DNA from: Pasteurellaceae bacterium
GTDB lineage: Bacteria; Pseudomonadota; Gammaproteobacteria; Enterobacterales; Pasteurellaceae
DNA: 64,000 nucleotides
Assembly (NCBI GenBank): GCA_030527795.1
Contig: JAUNAB010000012.1
Location: 1-64,000, forward strand
Direction of reading: 5' to 3'
Shown here in pieces: positions 31,221 to 42,359 of the stretch (position 1 is the stretch's first letter; every line of letters starts with the position of its first letter). The position numbers and the translations under genes were made by a program. The notes beneath the pieces were generated by a model, which made no database searches, was not told the origin of the DNA, and worked only from the letters and a program-made list of their open reading frames with translations.

Positions 31221-32189
31221 TTATTTTGCTAAACAGGCTTTATAACTGTCCGCGGTAGCTTTTAAGAAGCGAGCATAGGAATCTTTACCTAATGCGACTT
31301 TCTCACCTAAAGGGTCAAGTTGCCCTACATTGACATTGGTATTTTTCTGTAATGACTCGATCACTTTTGGTGTAAACTGTGGCTCAGCAAATAAGCAGTT
31401 AACTTTATGTTCAAGAATTTCTTCTTTAATTTTTGCTAAGGTTTTCGCCCCTGGAGCAACCAACGGATTGATGGTAAACGCCCCAGTTTGTTTTAAGCCA
31501 TAGGCATCATTGAAATAACCATAAGCATCGTGGAAAACATAAAAACCCTTGCCCTGTACGCCCGCAAGTTCCGCTTTAATTTGTTCGCCTTGCTGATCTA
31601 AACTTTGGTTAAATTGAGCAAGATTTTGTGCAATTTTTTCTTTTTGTGCAGGATATAAACTGGTGAGTTTATCTGCAACTTTTTGTGCTACCACTTTGCT
31701 AATCGCAGGTGAATACCAAATATGCCAATTGGTTTCTAGTTCGTGTTCATGCTCGTGTTCATCTTCATGTTTTGCGTGATCATGATCGTGGTGATGTTCA
31801 TCTGCTTCATCGTGATCATGATGGTGGTGATGATGTGACGATGTTCCTAATAACGGTTTAATTTCGTCAAAATGTGAAATTTCAATCACCTTATTTTTAT
31901 CTAAACTGTCCGCGGTTTTCTCTAAAAAACTGTCCACATCTTCGCCAATCCATAAAAAAACATCGGCATTTTTCACTTTTTGCACATCAGTGGGTTTTAA
32001 ACTGTAATCGTGTGGCGATGCCCCTGCTGGCACAATCACATCGGTATTCAACACCCCATCGGCAATTGAAGACGCGATAAAACCAAGAGGTTTAACCGAC
32101 GTCACAATGTCAGCATTCGCGGCAAAAGATGCCCCTGCAATCACAGAAGCAAGAGCCAATTTTTTAAATGTATGAGCTGGAATTTTCAT
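31221..32189 (-). CDS. znuA: Zinc ABC transporter periplasmic binding protein
   Basis: The cluster A-I metal-binding protein that delivers Zn2+ to ZnuBC. It has a signal peptide (about residues 1-26, ending ANA) and the metal His positions near PHDYSLKP, WHIWYSP and FHDAYGYF. A long, very His/Asp/Glu-rich loop (about 118-150, including six consecutive His) is the zinc-scavenging loop of ZnuA. No znuB or znuC lies nearby. I see no obvious Zur box in the 110 bp upstream. Confidence 0.95.
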   Translation of the reverse strand: MKIPAHTFKKLALASVIAGASFAANADIVTSVKPLGFIASSIADGVLNTDVIVPAGASPHDYSLKPTDVQKVKNADVFLWIGEDVDSFLEKTADSLDKNKVIEISHFDEIKPLLGTSSHHHHHHDHDEADEHHHDHDHAKHEDEHEHEHELETNWHIWYSPAISKVVAQKVADKLTSLYPAQKEKIAQNLAQFNQSLDQQGEQIKAELAGVQGKGFYVFHDAYGYFNDAYGLKQTGAFTINPLVAPGAKTLAKIKEEILEHKVNCLFAEPQFTPKVIESLQKNTNVNVGQLDPLGEKVALGKDSYARFLKATADSYKACLAK

Positions 32190-32298
32190 TTTTCATCCTT
32201 TTTAGTTAACAAAGTACAATTAGATTACTCGCTTTTTTAAAAAATTGCCATCTTTTTTTTTATAAAAAAATAAGTAACGCAATATTTTGCCCAAATGG

Positions 32299-32342
32299 AA
32301 AAACCGCGGTCAAAAAATAAGAGAATTTTTGACCGCGGTTTT
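32299..32342. terminator. Dyad terminator made of two inverted ACCGCGGT elements
   Basis: AAAACCGCGGTCAAAAA faces TTTTTGACCGCGGTTTT in a perfect 17-bp stem, lying just past the tcdA stop. Confidence 0.75.
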
Positions 32343-32354
32343 ACTCGCTAAAAC

Positions 32355-33122
32355 TTAACCGTTTTGGGTTAATTTATCAATCACACGAGCCACCGCAAAA
32401 AACGCAAACGTTGCCGTAATCATCGTTGCAGCACCAAACCCATTTGCACAATTCATTGTAGCAGAAACCGCACAATTATCTTCAACTTTCGGGAAAATTA
32501 ACGGTTGAGTGGAAAACACGCAATCTATACCAAATTTCCGCTTAGGATTATGGCTAAAATGATATTCTTTCCGCAGTAACGAACGCACTTTAGCCAATAA
32601 TGGATCTTGAATTGTGCGTGTCAAATCTGCAATTTGAATTTGGCTTGGATCGGTTTGCCCCCCCGCACCGCCAATAGAGATCAGCTTGATTTTATTACGT
32701 TTGCAAAATGCAATTAAGGCAGCTTTCGTTTTGACACTATCAATCGCATCAATCACATAATCATAACCGCGGAGTAAATATTGGGCTAAATTTTCGCTAG
32801 AAAGAAAGTCATCGATAATCTCAATTTTGCATTCTGGATTAATTAACTGCACACGTTCACGCATCACATCGGTTTTAAGTTGACCGATATTGCCCGTTAA
32901 GGCGTGGATTTGGCGATTAATATTCGTGACACAAATATCATCCATATCAATCATTGTAATCTTGCCAATTCCTGATCGTGCCAAGGCTTCAACTGCCCAA
33001 GAACCTACGCCACCAATACCTATCACACAAATATGAGCTTGCCGTAAACGGGCAAGTGCGGCATCGCCATATAAACGCCCAATTCCGCCAAAACGTTGCT
33101 GATAGTTATCCACTCGGCTCAC
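32355..33122 (-). CDS. tcdA: tRNA threonylcarbamoyladenosine dehydratase
   Basis: An E1-like ATPase that cyclises t6A37 to ct6A in tRNAs. The Rossmann ATP motif GIGGVGSWAVEALARSGIG (about residues 35-53), the D-x-D-x-I-x-x-x-N-x-N-R-Q block (IDMDDICVTNINRQ) and the later metal-free ThiF/E1 region agree with TcdA (CsdL/YgdL). The length (255 aa) is normal. It lies 9 bp after mltA, the same neighbourhood as in E. coli. Confidence 0.94.
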   Translation of the reverse strand: MSRVDNYQQRFGGIGRLYGDAALARLRQAHICVIGIGGVGSWAVEALARSGIGKITMIDMDDICVTNINRQIHALTGNIGQLKTDVMRERVQLINPECKIEIIDDFLSSENLAQYLLRGYDYVIDAIDSVKTKAALIAFCKRNKIKLISIGGAGGQTDPSQIQIADLTRTIQDPLLAKVRSLLRKEYHFSHNPKRKFGIDCVFSTQPLIFPKVEDNCAVSATMNCANGFGAATMITATFAFFAVARVIDKLTQNG

Positions 33123-33131
33123 AATATGCCC

Positions 33132-34247
33132 TTAACGCAACACCCAAACACGACCATAATGTTTAGACAACCCAGAGATATGGCCTGCTTGCGCACCTAC
33201 ACCACGATACAAGTCAAAATGGTGTCCATTTACCGCACCACCGACATCTAATGCCACCATTAAGTGTAATTGATATGTTCCTTTCCAGTTTCCGTCATTA
33301 TCAATATCGGGCACTTCAACTAATAACACTGTTCCCATTGGGATAACGCTACGATCGGATGCCACAGCCGCCATTGGAACTAACGGCACGCCAGCTGCGC
33401 CTTTAACTGAACCGCTCAAATCATTTTTAAAGAAAACGAAAGACGGATTACGTTCAAGCAAGCCTTGCAAACGTGATGGGTTACGTTGCGCCCAATCACG
33501 AATTGCCTGAATTGACATTTTCTCTTTTGGAATTTCACCATCTTCAACTAGTAAACGCCCAACCGCTTGATATTTGTAGCCATTTTGACCTGCATAGGCA
33601 AAATAATTTAAGTTGCCTTCGCCAAAATCAACATAACCACTGCCCTGAACACCGAGCAAGAAATTATCTAACATTGAATCACTATAAGCTAATTCTAATC
33701 CTTTACCTGCTAATGCCCCATTATAAATCTGCGCACGGGTAAAACGTTTTTGGCTCGGCATTGCATAAATAGGGTTGACAAATTGCCCTTGCGGTGTACG
33801 ACGTGCATTAATTACAGGCGTATAATACCCCGTCATTAAGACATTTTGATAGCCATCTTCCCCAGCCATAATTTGCGGATTAATCCCAAATTTAGCTAAA
33901 TCGCTCACTCTCGCACCTGCGGCAACCCATTGATTAATCTTGCTATAGTTCCCCGCAAATCTTGCCGTTATTCGATCCGAATAATTAGTCACATTGTTAA
34001 GCTGATTTAAAAAATTGCTTTTATTTACAATCGCACTATTGTTCTCAACTTTTGCCACATTGGTAAAAATTGAACCTAAATAATGACGACCTGCATACTG
34101 TGCCCCCAATTTTTCTTTATCCGCCATACCAATCGCGGCTTGATTACTACGTGAATTTGAAGGTTTATGATGAGATGATGAACAAGCCGCTAAAATTGCA
34201 GCCGCCAGTAACGTTGCACCAAATTTGATTTTGTGATGAAATTGCAT
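33132..34247 (-). CDS. mltA: Membrane-bound lytic murein transglycosylase A
   Basis: An outer-membrane lipoprotein that cleaves peptidoglycan glycan strands with formation of 1,6-anhydroMurNAc. The lipobox is LAAC (Cys22). The domain with GYYTPVINARRTP and the catalytic 3D-type C-terminus MVALDVGGAVNGHHFDLYRG contain the conserved Asp residues of MltA. The 371-aa length is normal. It is likely co-transcribed with tcdA. Confidence 0.94.
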   Translation of the reverse strand: MQFHHKIKFGATLLAAAILAACSSSHHKPSNSRSNQAAIGMADKEKLGAQYAGRHYLGSIFTNVAKVENNSAIVNKSNFLNQLNNVTNYSDRITARFAGNYSKINQWVAAGARVSDLAKFGINPQIMAGEDGYQNVLMTGYYTPVINARRTPQGQFVNPIYAMPSQKRFTRAQIYNGALAGKGLELAYSDSMLDNFLLGVQGSGYVDFGEGNLNYFAYAGQNGYKYQAVGRLLVEDGEIPKEKMSIQAIRDWAQRNPSRLQGLLERNPSFVFFKNDLSGSVKGAAGVPLVPMAAVASDRSVIPMGTVLLVEVPDIDNDGNWKGTYQLHLMVALDVGGAVNGHHFDLYRGVGAQAGHISGLSKHYGRVWVLR

Positions 34248-34424
34248 TGGAATCCTAATTATTTATACCGAGAAAGCCGCCATTTTAACAAAGATTTTCA
34301 TCCTATGCGAGAATTCTCTCTGTTTAGCAAGCGAATAAATTCCATTTCTAAATGAATTAGTTGTATGAAATATCACAGATTCGCCTATTTTTAACTCAAA
34401 CAATACAGCCTTGGATAATTTTAC

Positions 34425-34452
34425 TTGCAATATAACGAAAACAGCGTATATT
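34425..34452 (+). promoter_or_regulatory. Promoter of tRNA-fMet
   Basis: A -35 box TTGCAA (34425-34430), a 16-nt spacer and a -10 box TATATT (34447-34452), 13 bp before the tRNA. Confidence 0.65.
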
Positions 34453-34465
34453 ACACCACATCAGA

Positions 34466-34542
<77 letters not shown>

Positions 34543-34559
34543 ATTTAAAATGAATGATC

Positions 34560-34584
34560 AGGTGCTTTAAAGGCGCCTTTTTTA
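34560..34584 (+). terminator. Terminator after tRNA-fMet
   Basis: AGGTGC and GCGCCT form a short stem over TTTAAAG, followed by TTTTTT. Confidence 0.65.
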
Positions 34585-34598
34585 TTGCCCCAAAATTT

Positions 34599-34643
34599 AA
34601 AAACCGCGGCCAAAAAAACGAATGAAATTTTGACCGCGGTTTT
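34599..34643. terminator. Dyad of two inverted ACCGCGGT-type elements after rsgA
   Basis: AAAACCGCGGCCAAAAA faces TTTTGACCGCGGTTTT with one mismatch (C for T after CCGCGG). It lies directly after the rsgA stop and is converging with the tRNA-fMet unit. Confidence 0.7.
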
Positions 34644-34647
34644 GCTT

Positions 34648-35685
34648 TTATTCAACAAAATGACGTTGGGATTTGGTTTCATCACGGCTTTGAATTAAGC
34701 GGTGATAATTTTCAAAACGAATAGGGTGAATTTTCCCCTGCTCAACCGCATCACGCAAGGCACAATCGGGATCGCTTAAATGTTTGCAATCACGAAATTT
34801 ACAGGTACCAAGGAAATCTTTAAATTCGGGATACCCCTGCGTGATTTGTTCGGGTTCTAAATGCCACAATCCGAACTCCCGAATACCCGGTGAATCAATT
34901 AAATTTCCGCCCGCGGGTAAATGGTATAAACGTGATGTGGTGGTTGTGTGCTGCCCTAACCCAGAATTGCCACTGACTTCTCCTGTTTGTGCGTTGACAT
35001 CGGGTAATATATGATTGATTAAGCTCGATTTGCCCACCCCTGATTGCCCAACAAAAATGGACGTACCTTGCGTTAATAATTGGTGAAACGCTGGCATATT
35101 CGTGCCATCTTGTGCCGAAATCATCAGGGTTTGATAGCCAATATCTTGATAAATTTTTAACTGTTGTTCAACCTCTTGACGCTCATTTTCATTAAGCAAA
35201 TCCACTTTATTGACCACAATCACGGCAGGAATCTGTGCATTTTCACAAATGACTAAATAACGATCAATAATATTGAGCGATAAGGTTGGCAATACCGCGG
35301 AAACGATAATAATCCGATCAATATTTGCCGCCATTACTTTCAAGCCGTCATAATAATCAGGGCGTGACAGGGCGTTATCACGGGGTTGAACCGCTTCAAT
35401 CACGCCGTTTATCCCTTGCTGTTGTTGAGTGCTCGCACGCCATATTACGCGATCGCCCACCACTACAGATTTCAGCGTACGGCGTAAGTTACAGCGAAAA
35501 ATCTCACCCTGTGCATTTTCTACATCTGCGTGCATAGAATAACGCGTTACCACCACGCCATCTTGGCTTTCTCCTAACATATCGTCTTGCCAATCAATGT
35601 CTTTCTTATGATGACGATGTAAAACTTTTTTCGTATTAGATTGAATCCGTCGTTGCTGATTTTGGGTTAATTTACGTTTTGCCAA
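34648..35685 (-). CDS. rsgA: Small-subunit ribosome maturation GTPase RsgA
   Basis: A circularly permuted GTPase that releases RbfA and checks late 30S maturation. The order G4 (VNKVDLL), G1 (GQSGVGKSS), G3 (DSPGIREFG) is visible. An N-terminal OB domain (about 40-110) and a C-terminal zinc-knuckle region with Cys and His residues ([21 protein letters not shown]) flank it. The start [17 protein letters not shown] matches relatives. Divergent from orn. Confidence 0.96.
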   Translation of the reverse strand: MAKRKLTQNQQRRIQSNTKKVLHRHHKKDIDWQDDMLGESQDGVVVTRYSMHADVENAQGEIFRCNLRRTLKSVVVGDRVIWRASTQQQQGINGVIEAVQPRDNALSRPDYYDGLKVMAANIDRIIIVSAVLPTLSLNIIDRYLVICENAQIPAVIVVNKVDLLNENERQEVEQQLKIYQDIGYQTLMISAQDGTNMPAFHQLLTQGTSIFVGQSGVGKSSLINHILPDVNAQTGEVSGNSGLGQHTTTTSRLYHLPAGGNLIDSPGIREFGLWHLEPEQITQGYPEFKDFLGTCKFRDCKHLSDPDCALRDAVEQGKIHPIRFENYHRLIQSRDETKSQRHFVE

Positions 35686-35767
35686 TCAAAAATCCTTAAA
35701 ACCGCGGTCGAAAATTCGCGTGTTTTGCGTTAAAATGCTAAAAATTTGTTATAGGATACCTTAAATT

Positions 35768-36319
35768 ATGCAATTAGATAACCAAAATCTGATCTGGATT
35801 GATTTGGAAATGACGGGATTAGATCCCGAACGGGAACGTATTATTGAGATCGCAACGATTGTGACGGATAAAGATTTGAACATTTTAGCTGAAGGCCCCG
35901 TATTAGCCGTTCATCAGCCAGATGAATTATTAAATAAAATGAATGATTGGTGCAAAACAACACATAGTGCCAACGGATTAATTGAACGGGTTCGTACGAG
36001 TAAACTCACAGAACGTGCGGCAGAATTACAAACGATTGATTTTTTGAAGCATTGGGTTAAAAAAGGGGCATCACCAATTTGTGGCAATAGTGTGGCACAA
36101 GATAAACGCTTTTTAGTTAAATATATGCCAACTTTAGCAGATTATTTCCATTATCGAATGATTGATGTCAGCACGATTAAAGAATTAGCTTCACGCTGGA
36201 AACCCTCGGTCTTAAAAGGGTTTAATAAAAAGAATACTCACTTAGCCCTCGATGATATTCGCGAAAGTATCGCAGAACTGGCTTATTATCGCGATCATTT
36301 TATTAAATTAGAAAATTAA
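35768..36319 (+). CDS. orn: Oligoribonuclease
   Basis: A DEDD-family 3'-5' exonuclease that degrades di- to pentaribonucleotides, including linear pGpG. Exo[26 protein letters not shown], the middle ExoII Asp in [12 protein letters not shown] and Exo[21 protein letters not shown] are all present. It is normal in length. The rsgA-orn divergent pair matches E. coli. Confidence 0.97.
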   Translation: MQLDNQNLIWIDLEMTGLDPERERIIEIATIVTDKDLNILAEGPVLAVHQPDELLNKMNDWCKTTHSANGLIERVRTSKLTERAAELQTIDFLKHWVKKGASPICGNSVAQDKRFLVKYMPTLADYFHYRMIDVSTIKELASRWKPSVLKGFNKKNTHLALDDIRESIAELAYYRDHFIKLEN

Positions 36320-36363
36320 ATGCCTAAAAACCACGCAAGTATTATTTTTTTGCGATTTTAGCC

Positions 36364-36391
36364 TTGCGTGATGAGTTTTTTTTCGTATAAT
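36364..36391 (+). promoter_or_regulatory. Promoter of the tRNA-Gly pair
   Basis: A -35 box TTGCGT (36364-36369), a 16-nt spacer and a perfect -10 box TATAAT (36386-36391), with a GC-containing discriminator before the tRNA. Confidence 0.7.
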
Positions 36392-36415
36392 TGTCGCCTG
36401 TCAAACGACAATCAA

Positions 36416-36491
<76 letters not shown>

Positions 36492-36531
36492 ATTTTACTA
36501 TCATATTTTCAATTCAATTTGAATATTCTAT

Positions 36532-36607
<76 letters not shown>

Positions 36608-36661
36608 AATCCCAAAAAGTAAAAAATTTCATAATTTTACTCCTTATTGTTGTTGATAGGT

Positions 36662-36690
36662 AAAAGCCGCTCAATATAGCGGCTTTTTCT
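36662..36690 (+). terminator. Terminator after the tRNA-Gly pair
   Basis: AAAAGCCGCT and AGCGGCTTTT pair over a short AT loop and run into T residues. Confidence 0.85.
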
Positions 36691-36719
36691 TTTATATTCT
36701 CACGTTGTTTTAATAAAGA

Positions 36720-36748
36720 AAAACGGTTGACATCAGCCAACCGTTTTA
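36720..36748 (-). terminator. Terminator after the lipoprotein gene
   Basis: On the minus strand AAAACGGTTGGC and GTCAACCGTTTTT form a hairpin with a T run, facing the tRNA-Gly terminator. Confidence 0.75.
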
Positions 36749-36769
36749 TCAGATCATAAAATCTTCTAA

Positions 36770-37486
36770 TTATTTTTGCGCAGGCTGTTCAGCTTGTGGT
36801 GCTGGCGCTGGCATATACATTTGTTTCAATTTGCCTTCTGCTTCTAAAACTGCTTTTGTTAAAGGTTCTGCTTTAGCAGCAAGATCTGCCATCGATTTTT
36901 GTAATTCTTTTTCCATTTCAGGTGTTGGTTTTACTTGAGTTAACGCTTTTGATGTTAATTCAGCACCTTCTAAAGAAATACCTAATAATTCTACTTTTTT
37001 GTCCGCAAGTGCTTTTACATCAGCATCATCAAATGTCGTTGTTTTTAAACTGTCTTGTGCACTTTTTACAAGTGCTTGATAGTCTGTAAAATATGCTGAG
37101 GTATTTTTTTGTGCAGTCGCAACAATTTTTTCAATTTCAGCTGGTTTAGCTTTTGCAGCTTGTGCTTTTTGCACTTCAGCTTGTAAATCTTGTTGTGATT
37201 TTGCCATTTTCGCTTCTAATTCTCCGAATTTAGCTTGTTGCTCTTTATCCCAAGCTTCTAATTTTGCAAAATCTTTTGCACCTTGTTCATTACCTTGTGC
37301 TAAAGGAGCTGGTTGAGCTTCTGGTGCCTGTTGAGCAGCTGGAGCTTGCTCTGCTGGTGCAGCTTGTTGTGCTGGTTGAGATTGTTCCGCTGGTGCTGGT
37401 TTTGGTGCATCAGGTGTTTTTTTATCACAAGCAGTTAAAGAAAGCGCTAATACCGCTGCTGCACTTAATGTTACAATTTTTTTCAT
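36770..37486 (-). CDS. Pro/Ala/Gln-rich lipoprotein of unknown function
   Basis: Starting at the ATG at 37486 (ribosome binding site AAGGAA) gives a clean lipoprotein signal MKKIVTLSAAAVLALSLTAC with lipobox LTAC. A low-complexity region rich in Pro, Ala and Gln follows (about 25-65), then a largely helical, charged region (coiled-coil-like, 70-220) and a Pro/Ala/Gln tail. The composition suggests an extended envelope lipoprotein spanning or contacting peptidoglycan. No enzymatic motif is visible and I do not recognise the family. It is convergent with tRNA-Gly and divergent from tsaE. Confidence 0.82.
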   Translation of the reverse strand: MKKIVTLSAAAVLALSLTACDKKTPDAPKPAPAEQSQPAQQAAPAEQAPAAQQAPEAQPAPLAQGNEQGAKDFAKLEAWDKEQQAKFGELEAKMAKSQQDLQAEVQKAQAAKAKPAEIEKIVATAQKNTSAYFTDYQALVKSAQDSLKTTTFDDADVKALADKKVELLGISLEGAELTSKALTQVKPTPEMEKELQKSMADLAAKAEPLTKAVLEAEGKLKQMYMPAPAPQAEQPAQK

Positions 37487-37654
37487 ATGTTTCCTTAATG
37501 TAAAAATGGATAATTTGAGTATCACTAATGAATAGGATGCTATCTTTGTCAATTAAATTCTTATTTAGTTCAATTTAATTGCAAAAAATTAACAATTTTT
37601 TAGACTATATCAATAACTAAATTTATTGTACAATTCCAAAAATTTCTCACAAAA

Positions 37655-38146
37655 ATGATAATGACAGCTATATTCACCCAATTTATTCAAAATGAGCAAG
37701 CGATGTGTGCTTTTGGTCAACAGCTGATGCGTACGATTTGTAGCATATCAGCGACTCAGCCTATTGTGTTATACATCAATGGCGAATTAGGTGCAGGTAA
37801 AACTACATTAAGCCGTGGAATGATTCAAGGTTTAGGGTATCAAGGCAACGTAAAAAGCCCAACTTATACCTTAGTTGAAGAATACAATATCGCAGGTAAA
37901 AATATCTATCATTTTGACCTATATCGCTTATCCGATCCCGAAGAACTTGAATTTATGGGGATTCGTGATTATTTTGGTGCAAACTGTATTTGTTTGATTG
38001 AATGGGCAGAACGTGGCAATGGGATACTCAACCCTGCGGATTTATTCGTCAATATTCATTATCATCAGCAAGCGCGTCAGCTTGAATTAGTTGCTAATAG
38101 CAACATCGGCACACAAATTATTCAACAATTAAACTCATCTCTTTGA
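37655..38146 (+). CDS. tsaE: tRNA threonylcarbamoyladenosine biosynthesis ATPase TsaE
   Basis: The ATPase partner of TsaBD in forming t6A37 on tRNAs. Walker A is GELGAGKTT (43-51), with the family blocks [18 protein letters not shown] and CLIEWAERG. Two Met codons near the start (37655 and 37661) are possible. It begins the conserved tsaE-amiB-mutL-miaA-hfq series. Confidence 0.96.
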   Translation: MIMTAIFTQFIQNEQAMCAFGQQLMRTICSISATQPIVLYINGELGAGKTTLSRGMIQGLGYQGNVKSPTYTLVEEYNIAGKNIYHFDLYRLSDPEELEFMGIRDYFGANCICLIEWAERGNGILNPADLFVNIHYHQQARQLELVANSNIGTQIIQQLNSSL

Positions 38147-38157
38147 TTATTATAATA

Positions 38158-39507
38158 ATGAAACGTATCTTCTTATTTGCTTTATTCTCTTTAATTACAA
38201 CCCTTGTCAAAGCCGAAGTTTGGACAATCGCAATTGACCCAGGGCACGGTGGCAAAGATCCTGGTGCAATTGGGCATAATATTGGGCTTTATGAAAAAAA
38301 TGTGACACTTTCTATCGCAAAAGAATTAAAAGCCTTACTTGACAAAGATCCCAATTTTCGTGGCGTGCTGACACGTAACGGTGATTACTACATCACTGTG
38401 CCTGAACGCTCTGAAATTGCTCGCCATCATCGAGCAAATTATCTCATTTCCATCCATGCGGATTCATCTGAAAATAACAGTATGCGTGGTGCATCAGTTT
38501 GGGTGTTATCCAACCGACGGGCAAACGATGAAATGGGTCAATGGTTAGAAGATCACGAAAAACAATCTGAATTACTCGGTGGGGCAGGAAAAGTCTTATC
38601 CAATAATGGCAACGAACGTTATTTGGATCAGACGGTACTTGATTTGCAATTTGGTCATAGCCAACGTGAAGGATATAAACTTGGTAGTGCCATTTTACGC
38701 AATTTTTCCAAAGTTGCAGAACTAAGCCGTTCAGTACCACAGCACGCGAGCCTTGGTGTCTTACGTTCGCCTGATATTCCTTCCGTACTAATTGAAACAG
38801 GTTTTTTGTCAAATACCGTTGAAGAAAGTAAATTAAGTTCTGCTACTTATAAACGACAAATTGCTTATATGATTTATCAAGGATTAATTGATTATCGCCG
38901 TCGTAATGGCGATAAAATTATCGCTACAGTAAAAACGCCAGAGAGCACCAATACTCCAAATAATCAAAAAGCAGAAACCAAAAAAGCGAATAGCTCAAAT
39001 AGCCAAGATGATTCCAAATCAAGTACGGCACAAAACACGACTGCAACAATTACAGACAGTGGTATTCGCCACCACGTAAAAAATGGCGAAAGCTTGGGCG
39101 GTATTGCACAAAAATATGGCGTCAAATCTGATGAAATTTTGCAATTGAATAAATTAAAACGAAATAGCCTATTAATCGGTGAAACCATTAAAATTCCAGC
39201 AAAAACCGCGGTCAAAAAATCCAGCGTTTTAAAAGAAAATAAAGAATCAGAGAATAAAAATAGCAAATTATCCGATAAATCAACAAAGATTCAGCAAGAT
39301 AAAACGGCGAATCCGTCTGAGAATAAAGCTTCAGACAAAACGACTCAATTAAAAACGATTCCTAAATACCATATTATTGAAAAGGATCAGACAATTTATG
39401 CGGTTGGGCGACAATACGGCATTTCGCCAGATAAGATTTTAAAACTCAACCCACAATTAAAAAATGGTAGAGCCAACGTTGGTCAAAAAATTCAACTTAA
39501 GGAATAA
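38158..39507 (+). CDS. amiB: N-acetylmuramoyl-L-alanine amidase with two LysM domains
   Basis: A periplasmic zinc amidase that splits septal peptidoglycan at division. A signal peptide ([19 protein letters not shown]) is followed at once by the Amidase_3 domain ([18 protein letters not shown] with zinc His; [19 protein letters not shown]), so the N-terminal AMIN targeting domain of E. coli AmiB/C is missing. Two LysM modules lie in the C-terminal half ([18 protein letters not shown] and [19 protein letters not shown]), joined by a charged Lys/Ser/Asn-rich linker that contains an ACCGCGGT element. ATG 38158 is preferred to a TTG overlapping tsaE. Confidence 0.93.
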   Translation: MKRIFLFALFSLITTLVKAEVWTIAIDPGHGGKDPGAIGHNIGLYEKNVTLSIAKELKALLDKDPNFRGVLTRNGDYYITVPERSEIARHHRANYLISIHADSSENNSMRGASVWVLSNRRANDEMGQWLEDHEKQSELLGGAGKVLSNNGNERYLDQTVLDLQFGHSQREGYKLGSAILRNFSKVAELSRSVPQHASLGVLRSPDIPSVLIETGFLSNTVEESKLSSATYKRQIAYMIYQGLIDYRRRNGDKIIATVKTPESTNTPNNQKAETKKANSSNSQDDSKSSTAQNTTATITDSGIRHHVKNGESLGGIAQKYGVKSDEILQLNKLKRNSLLIGETIKIPAKTAVKKSSVLKENKESENKNSKLSDKSTKIQQDKTANPSENKASDKTTQLKTIPKYHIIEKDQTIYAVGRQYGISPDKILKLNPQLKNGRANVGQKIQLKE

Positions 39508-39509
39508 TT

Positions 39510-41309
39510 ATGCCAATCCAAATTTTACCCGCACAATTAGCCAATCAAATTGCGGCAGGAGAAGTGGTTGAACGCCCTGCTTCTGTCGTAAAAGAACTGG
39601 TGGAAAACAGTTTAGATGCGGGAGCAAATCAGATCACGATTGATATTGAAAACGGCGGTGCTAGTTTAATTCGTATTCGTGATAATGGCATAGGTATTGC
39701 AAAAGATGAATTAACGCTCGCTTTAGCACGCCACGCGACCAGTAAAATTAGTAGCTTAGAAGATTTAGATGCCATTTTAAGCCTTGGCTTTCGTGGCGAA
39801 GCCCTTGCGAGTATTAGTTCAGTTTCACGTTTAACTTTAACTTCACGCACAGAAGAACAGCAAGAAGCCTGGCAAGTTTATGCTCAGGGACGTGATATGG
39901 AAACCACAATTCAACCAGCTGCACATCCTGTGGGTAGTACGGTAGAAGTAGCCAATCTTTTTTTTAATACGCCCGCACGACGCAAATTTTTACGCACAGA
40001 CAAAACCGAGTTCTCACACATTGACGAAGTCATCCGCCGCATTGCACTTGCCAAACCACAAATTGCGTTTACGCTAACCCATAATGGCAAAACAATACGT
40101 CAATATAAAATGGCACAAACCGATAGCCAAAAGCTTAAACGTGTTGCCGCTATTTGTGGTGAAGATTTTGTTCGCCACGCATTACAAATTAACTGGCAAC
40201 ACAATGATCTCCACTTGCACGGCTGGATTGCACAAGCCCGATTCAACCGTTCACAAAATGATTTAGCCTATTGTTACATCAATGGCAGAATGGTACGCGA
40301 TAAAGTGATTAATCACGCTATCCGTCAGGCTTATGCCCCTTATCTCAATAATGAACAATACCCCACTTTCGTTTTGTTTTTAGATTTAAATCCAACGGAA
40401 GTTGACGTGAACGTACATCCTACTAAGCACGAAGTGCGTTTTCATCAAGCCCGTTTAATTCACGACTTTATTTGTCAAGGAATTAGCCAAGCACTACAAA
40501 CTGAATTAAGCGAAATGCCTTTTGAGCATCCGATCGATCCTCAAAATCAGATCAATAAACCGCAAGCAAGTTGGGAAAATAGCCTTACACCGCCCAATCG
40601 TGCTGCGGCAGGGGATAATATTTTCAGCTTACCGCCACAAGTAGCCCCTGAAAGCAAAAAATCGTACCCAAGTGCAAAAAATTATCAACAGCAGCCGACG
40701 GCACAGCAACTACGCCAACAACAGCAAAGTTATGCAGAATTATTACAGCCTCATACCAATCCGCCAGCCACAACTACCCGAATTGAAAGCGAGCCGCCGT
40801 TATCTCACGGACAACTCTATCGTTGTCTTGCATTAGTCGCAGAAAAAGCATTGTTATTACAACAAGATACGCAATTTTATTTGCTCTCAATTCAAACGAT
40901 GCAACGAGAAATTGTGCAAGCAGGGTTACAACATCCTATCGCACAGCCGTTGCTAATTCCGTTAGTCTTGCGTCTTAACTCGCAACAATTTGCAAACTAT
41001 CAGCATCTTGAAAATGCCTTCCTTGAGAATGGTTTTGAAATTGTTGCCTATCCAGAACAACAGCGTATTACGATTAATCGGGTGCCTGCAGACTTACGCC
41101 AACAAAATTTACAAAATTTAATCCTTAATCTGCTCAATTTAGAAAAAACAAACGAATTTTTGACCGCGGTTTTGACACATATTCACTACCCTAAAATTGA
41201 TGAGTTAGCGGAAGGCATTGCAATGCTAAATCAACTCGAACAACTAACCAATTTATGTGATTTTTTAATTCCCGTTGATTTTTCATCTTATTTGGAACAA
41301 ATTCAATGA
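39510..41309 (+). CDS. mutL: DNA mismatch repair protein MutL
   Basis: The GHKL ATPase that links MutS mismatch recognition to MutH and UvrD. The ATP site motifs [16 protein letters not shown] and [10 protein letters not shown] lie in the first 110 residues. A Gln-rich linker (about 345-430) and the C-terminal dimerisation domain follow. No DQHAxxE endonuclease motif is seen, as expected for a species using MutH. It starts two bases after amiB and overlaps miaA by 4 bp (ATGA). Confidence 0.97.
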   Translation: MPIQILPAQLANQIAAGEVVERPASVVKELVENSLDAGANQITIDIENGGASLIRIRDNGIGIAKDELTLALARHATSKISSLEDLDAILSLGFRGEALASISSVSRLTLTSRTEEQQEAWQVYAQGRDMETTIQPAAHPVGSTVEVANLFFNTPARRKFLRTDKTEFSHIDEVIRRIALAKPQIAFTLTHNGKTIRQYKMAQTDSQKLKRVAAICGEDFVRHALQINWQHNDLHLHGWIAQARFNRSQNDLAYCYINGRMVRDKVINHAIRQAYAPYLNNEQYPTFVLFLDLNPTEVDVNVHPTKHEVRFHQARLIHDFICQGISQALQTELSEMPFEHPIDPQNQINKPQASWENSLTPPNRAAAGDNIFSLPPQVAPESKKSYPSAKNYQQQPTAQQLRQQQQSYAELLQPHTNPPATTTRIESEPPLSHGQLYRCLALVAEKALLLQQDTQFYLLSIQTMQREIVQAGLQHPIAQPLLIPLVLRLNSQQFANYQHLENAFLENGFEIVAYPEQQRITINRVPADLRQQNLQNLILNLLNLEKTNEFLTAVLTHIHYPKIDELAEGIAMLNQLEQLTNLCDFLIPVDFSSYLEQIQ

Positions 41310-42247
41310 AAAAACCACTTGCCCTGTTTTTAATGGGCCCAACTGCATCAGGTAAAACCGATTTAGCCATTCGCCTGCACCAGTCTTTACCTGTGGAAGT
41401 AATTAGCGTAGATTCTGCCTTAATTTACAAAGGAATGGACATTGGCACGGCGAAACCCGATGCTAAAGAATTAGCACAGACGCCACATCGTTTAATTGAT
41501 ATTATTGATCCTGCACAAAGTTATTCCGCGGCAAATTTCCGCCAAGATGCACTACAAGAAATGCACGATATTCGTGCGAAAGGAAAAATCCCACTCTTAG
41601 TTGGCGGCACAATGTTATATTATAAAGCCTTATTAGAAGGGCTTTCGCCATTACCACAGGCAGACGAGCAACTTCGTCAGCAAATTGAACAGCGAGCGTT
41701 ACAACAAGGCTGGCACACATTACATCAAGAGCTGGCAAAAATTGATCCCATCTCCGCTCAACGCATCAATCCTAATGATAGCCAACGGATTAACCGCGCC
41801 TTAGAAGTCTTTTATCTGAGCGGAAAAAGTTTGACAGAATTAAATCAACAGCAGGGCGAGCCATTAGATTACGATATTTTGCAATTTGCAATCGCTCCGC
41901 AAGATCGCTCAATCTTACATCAACGCATTGAAATGCGTTTCCACAAAATGCTTGAACAAGGTTTTCAACAAGAAGTAGAAACCCTCTTTGCACGACCTGA
42001 TTTACATATTGATTTGCCGTCTATTCGTTGCGTGGGCTACCGACAAATGTGGGAATTTTTACGTGGTGATTATGATTATAACGAAATGATTTTCCGCGGT
42101 ATTTGTGCCACACGTCAATTAGCAAAACGGCAAATCACTTGGCTACGCGGTTGGAAAACCCCAATTCAATGGCTAGATAGCCTGAATATTGAGCAAAGCC
42201 AAAAAACTATTGCTCAAGCTTTTGATTTAGCTATGCAAAACCAATAA
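41306..42247 (+). CDS. miaA: tRNA dimethylallyltransferase
   Basis: Adds the dimethylallyl group to A37 of tRNAs reading UNN codons. Walker [12 protein letters not shown] (residues 10-20), [18 protein letters not shown] and [19 protein letters not shown] are family signatures. Translationally coupled to mutL by the ATGA overlap. Confidence 0.97.
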   Translation: MKKPLALFLMGPTASGKTDLAIRLHQSLPVEVISVDSALIYKGMDIGTAKPDAKELAQTPHRLIDIIDPAQSYSAANFRQDALQEMHDIRAKGKIPLLVGGTMLYYKALLEGLSPLPQADEQLRQQIEQRALQQGWHTLHQELAKIDPISAQRINPNDSQRINRALEVFYLSGKSLTELNQQQGEPLDYDILQFAIAPQDRSILHQRIEMRFHKMLEQGFQQEVETLFARPDLHIDLPSIRCVGYRQMWEFLRGDYDYNEMIFRGICATRQLAKRQITWLRGWKTPIQWLDSLNIEQSQKTIAQAFDLAMQNQ

Positions 42248-42359
42248 AAATTGTTATAGTGGGTAGAAACTAGGGGACAGACCAGATCTATCCATCACAA
42301 AGAAAGATATCTAGCCTGTTGTAAGCATTTTCAACAATAAATATAAAAAGGAAAATAAA

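Noticed and set aside
31740-31840. His-rich stretch in ZnuA as a cloning tag or contamination
   Set aside because: The His/Asp/Glu-rich loop is a normal zinc-scavenging feature of ZnuA and sits at the expected place in the fold.
32190-32300. Zur operator upstream of znuA
   Set aside because: I could not find a convincing match to the gammaproteobacterial Zur box in this interval.
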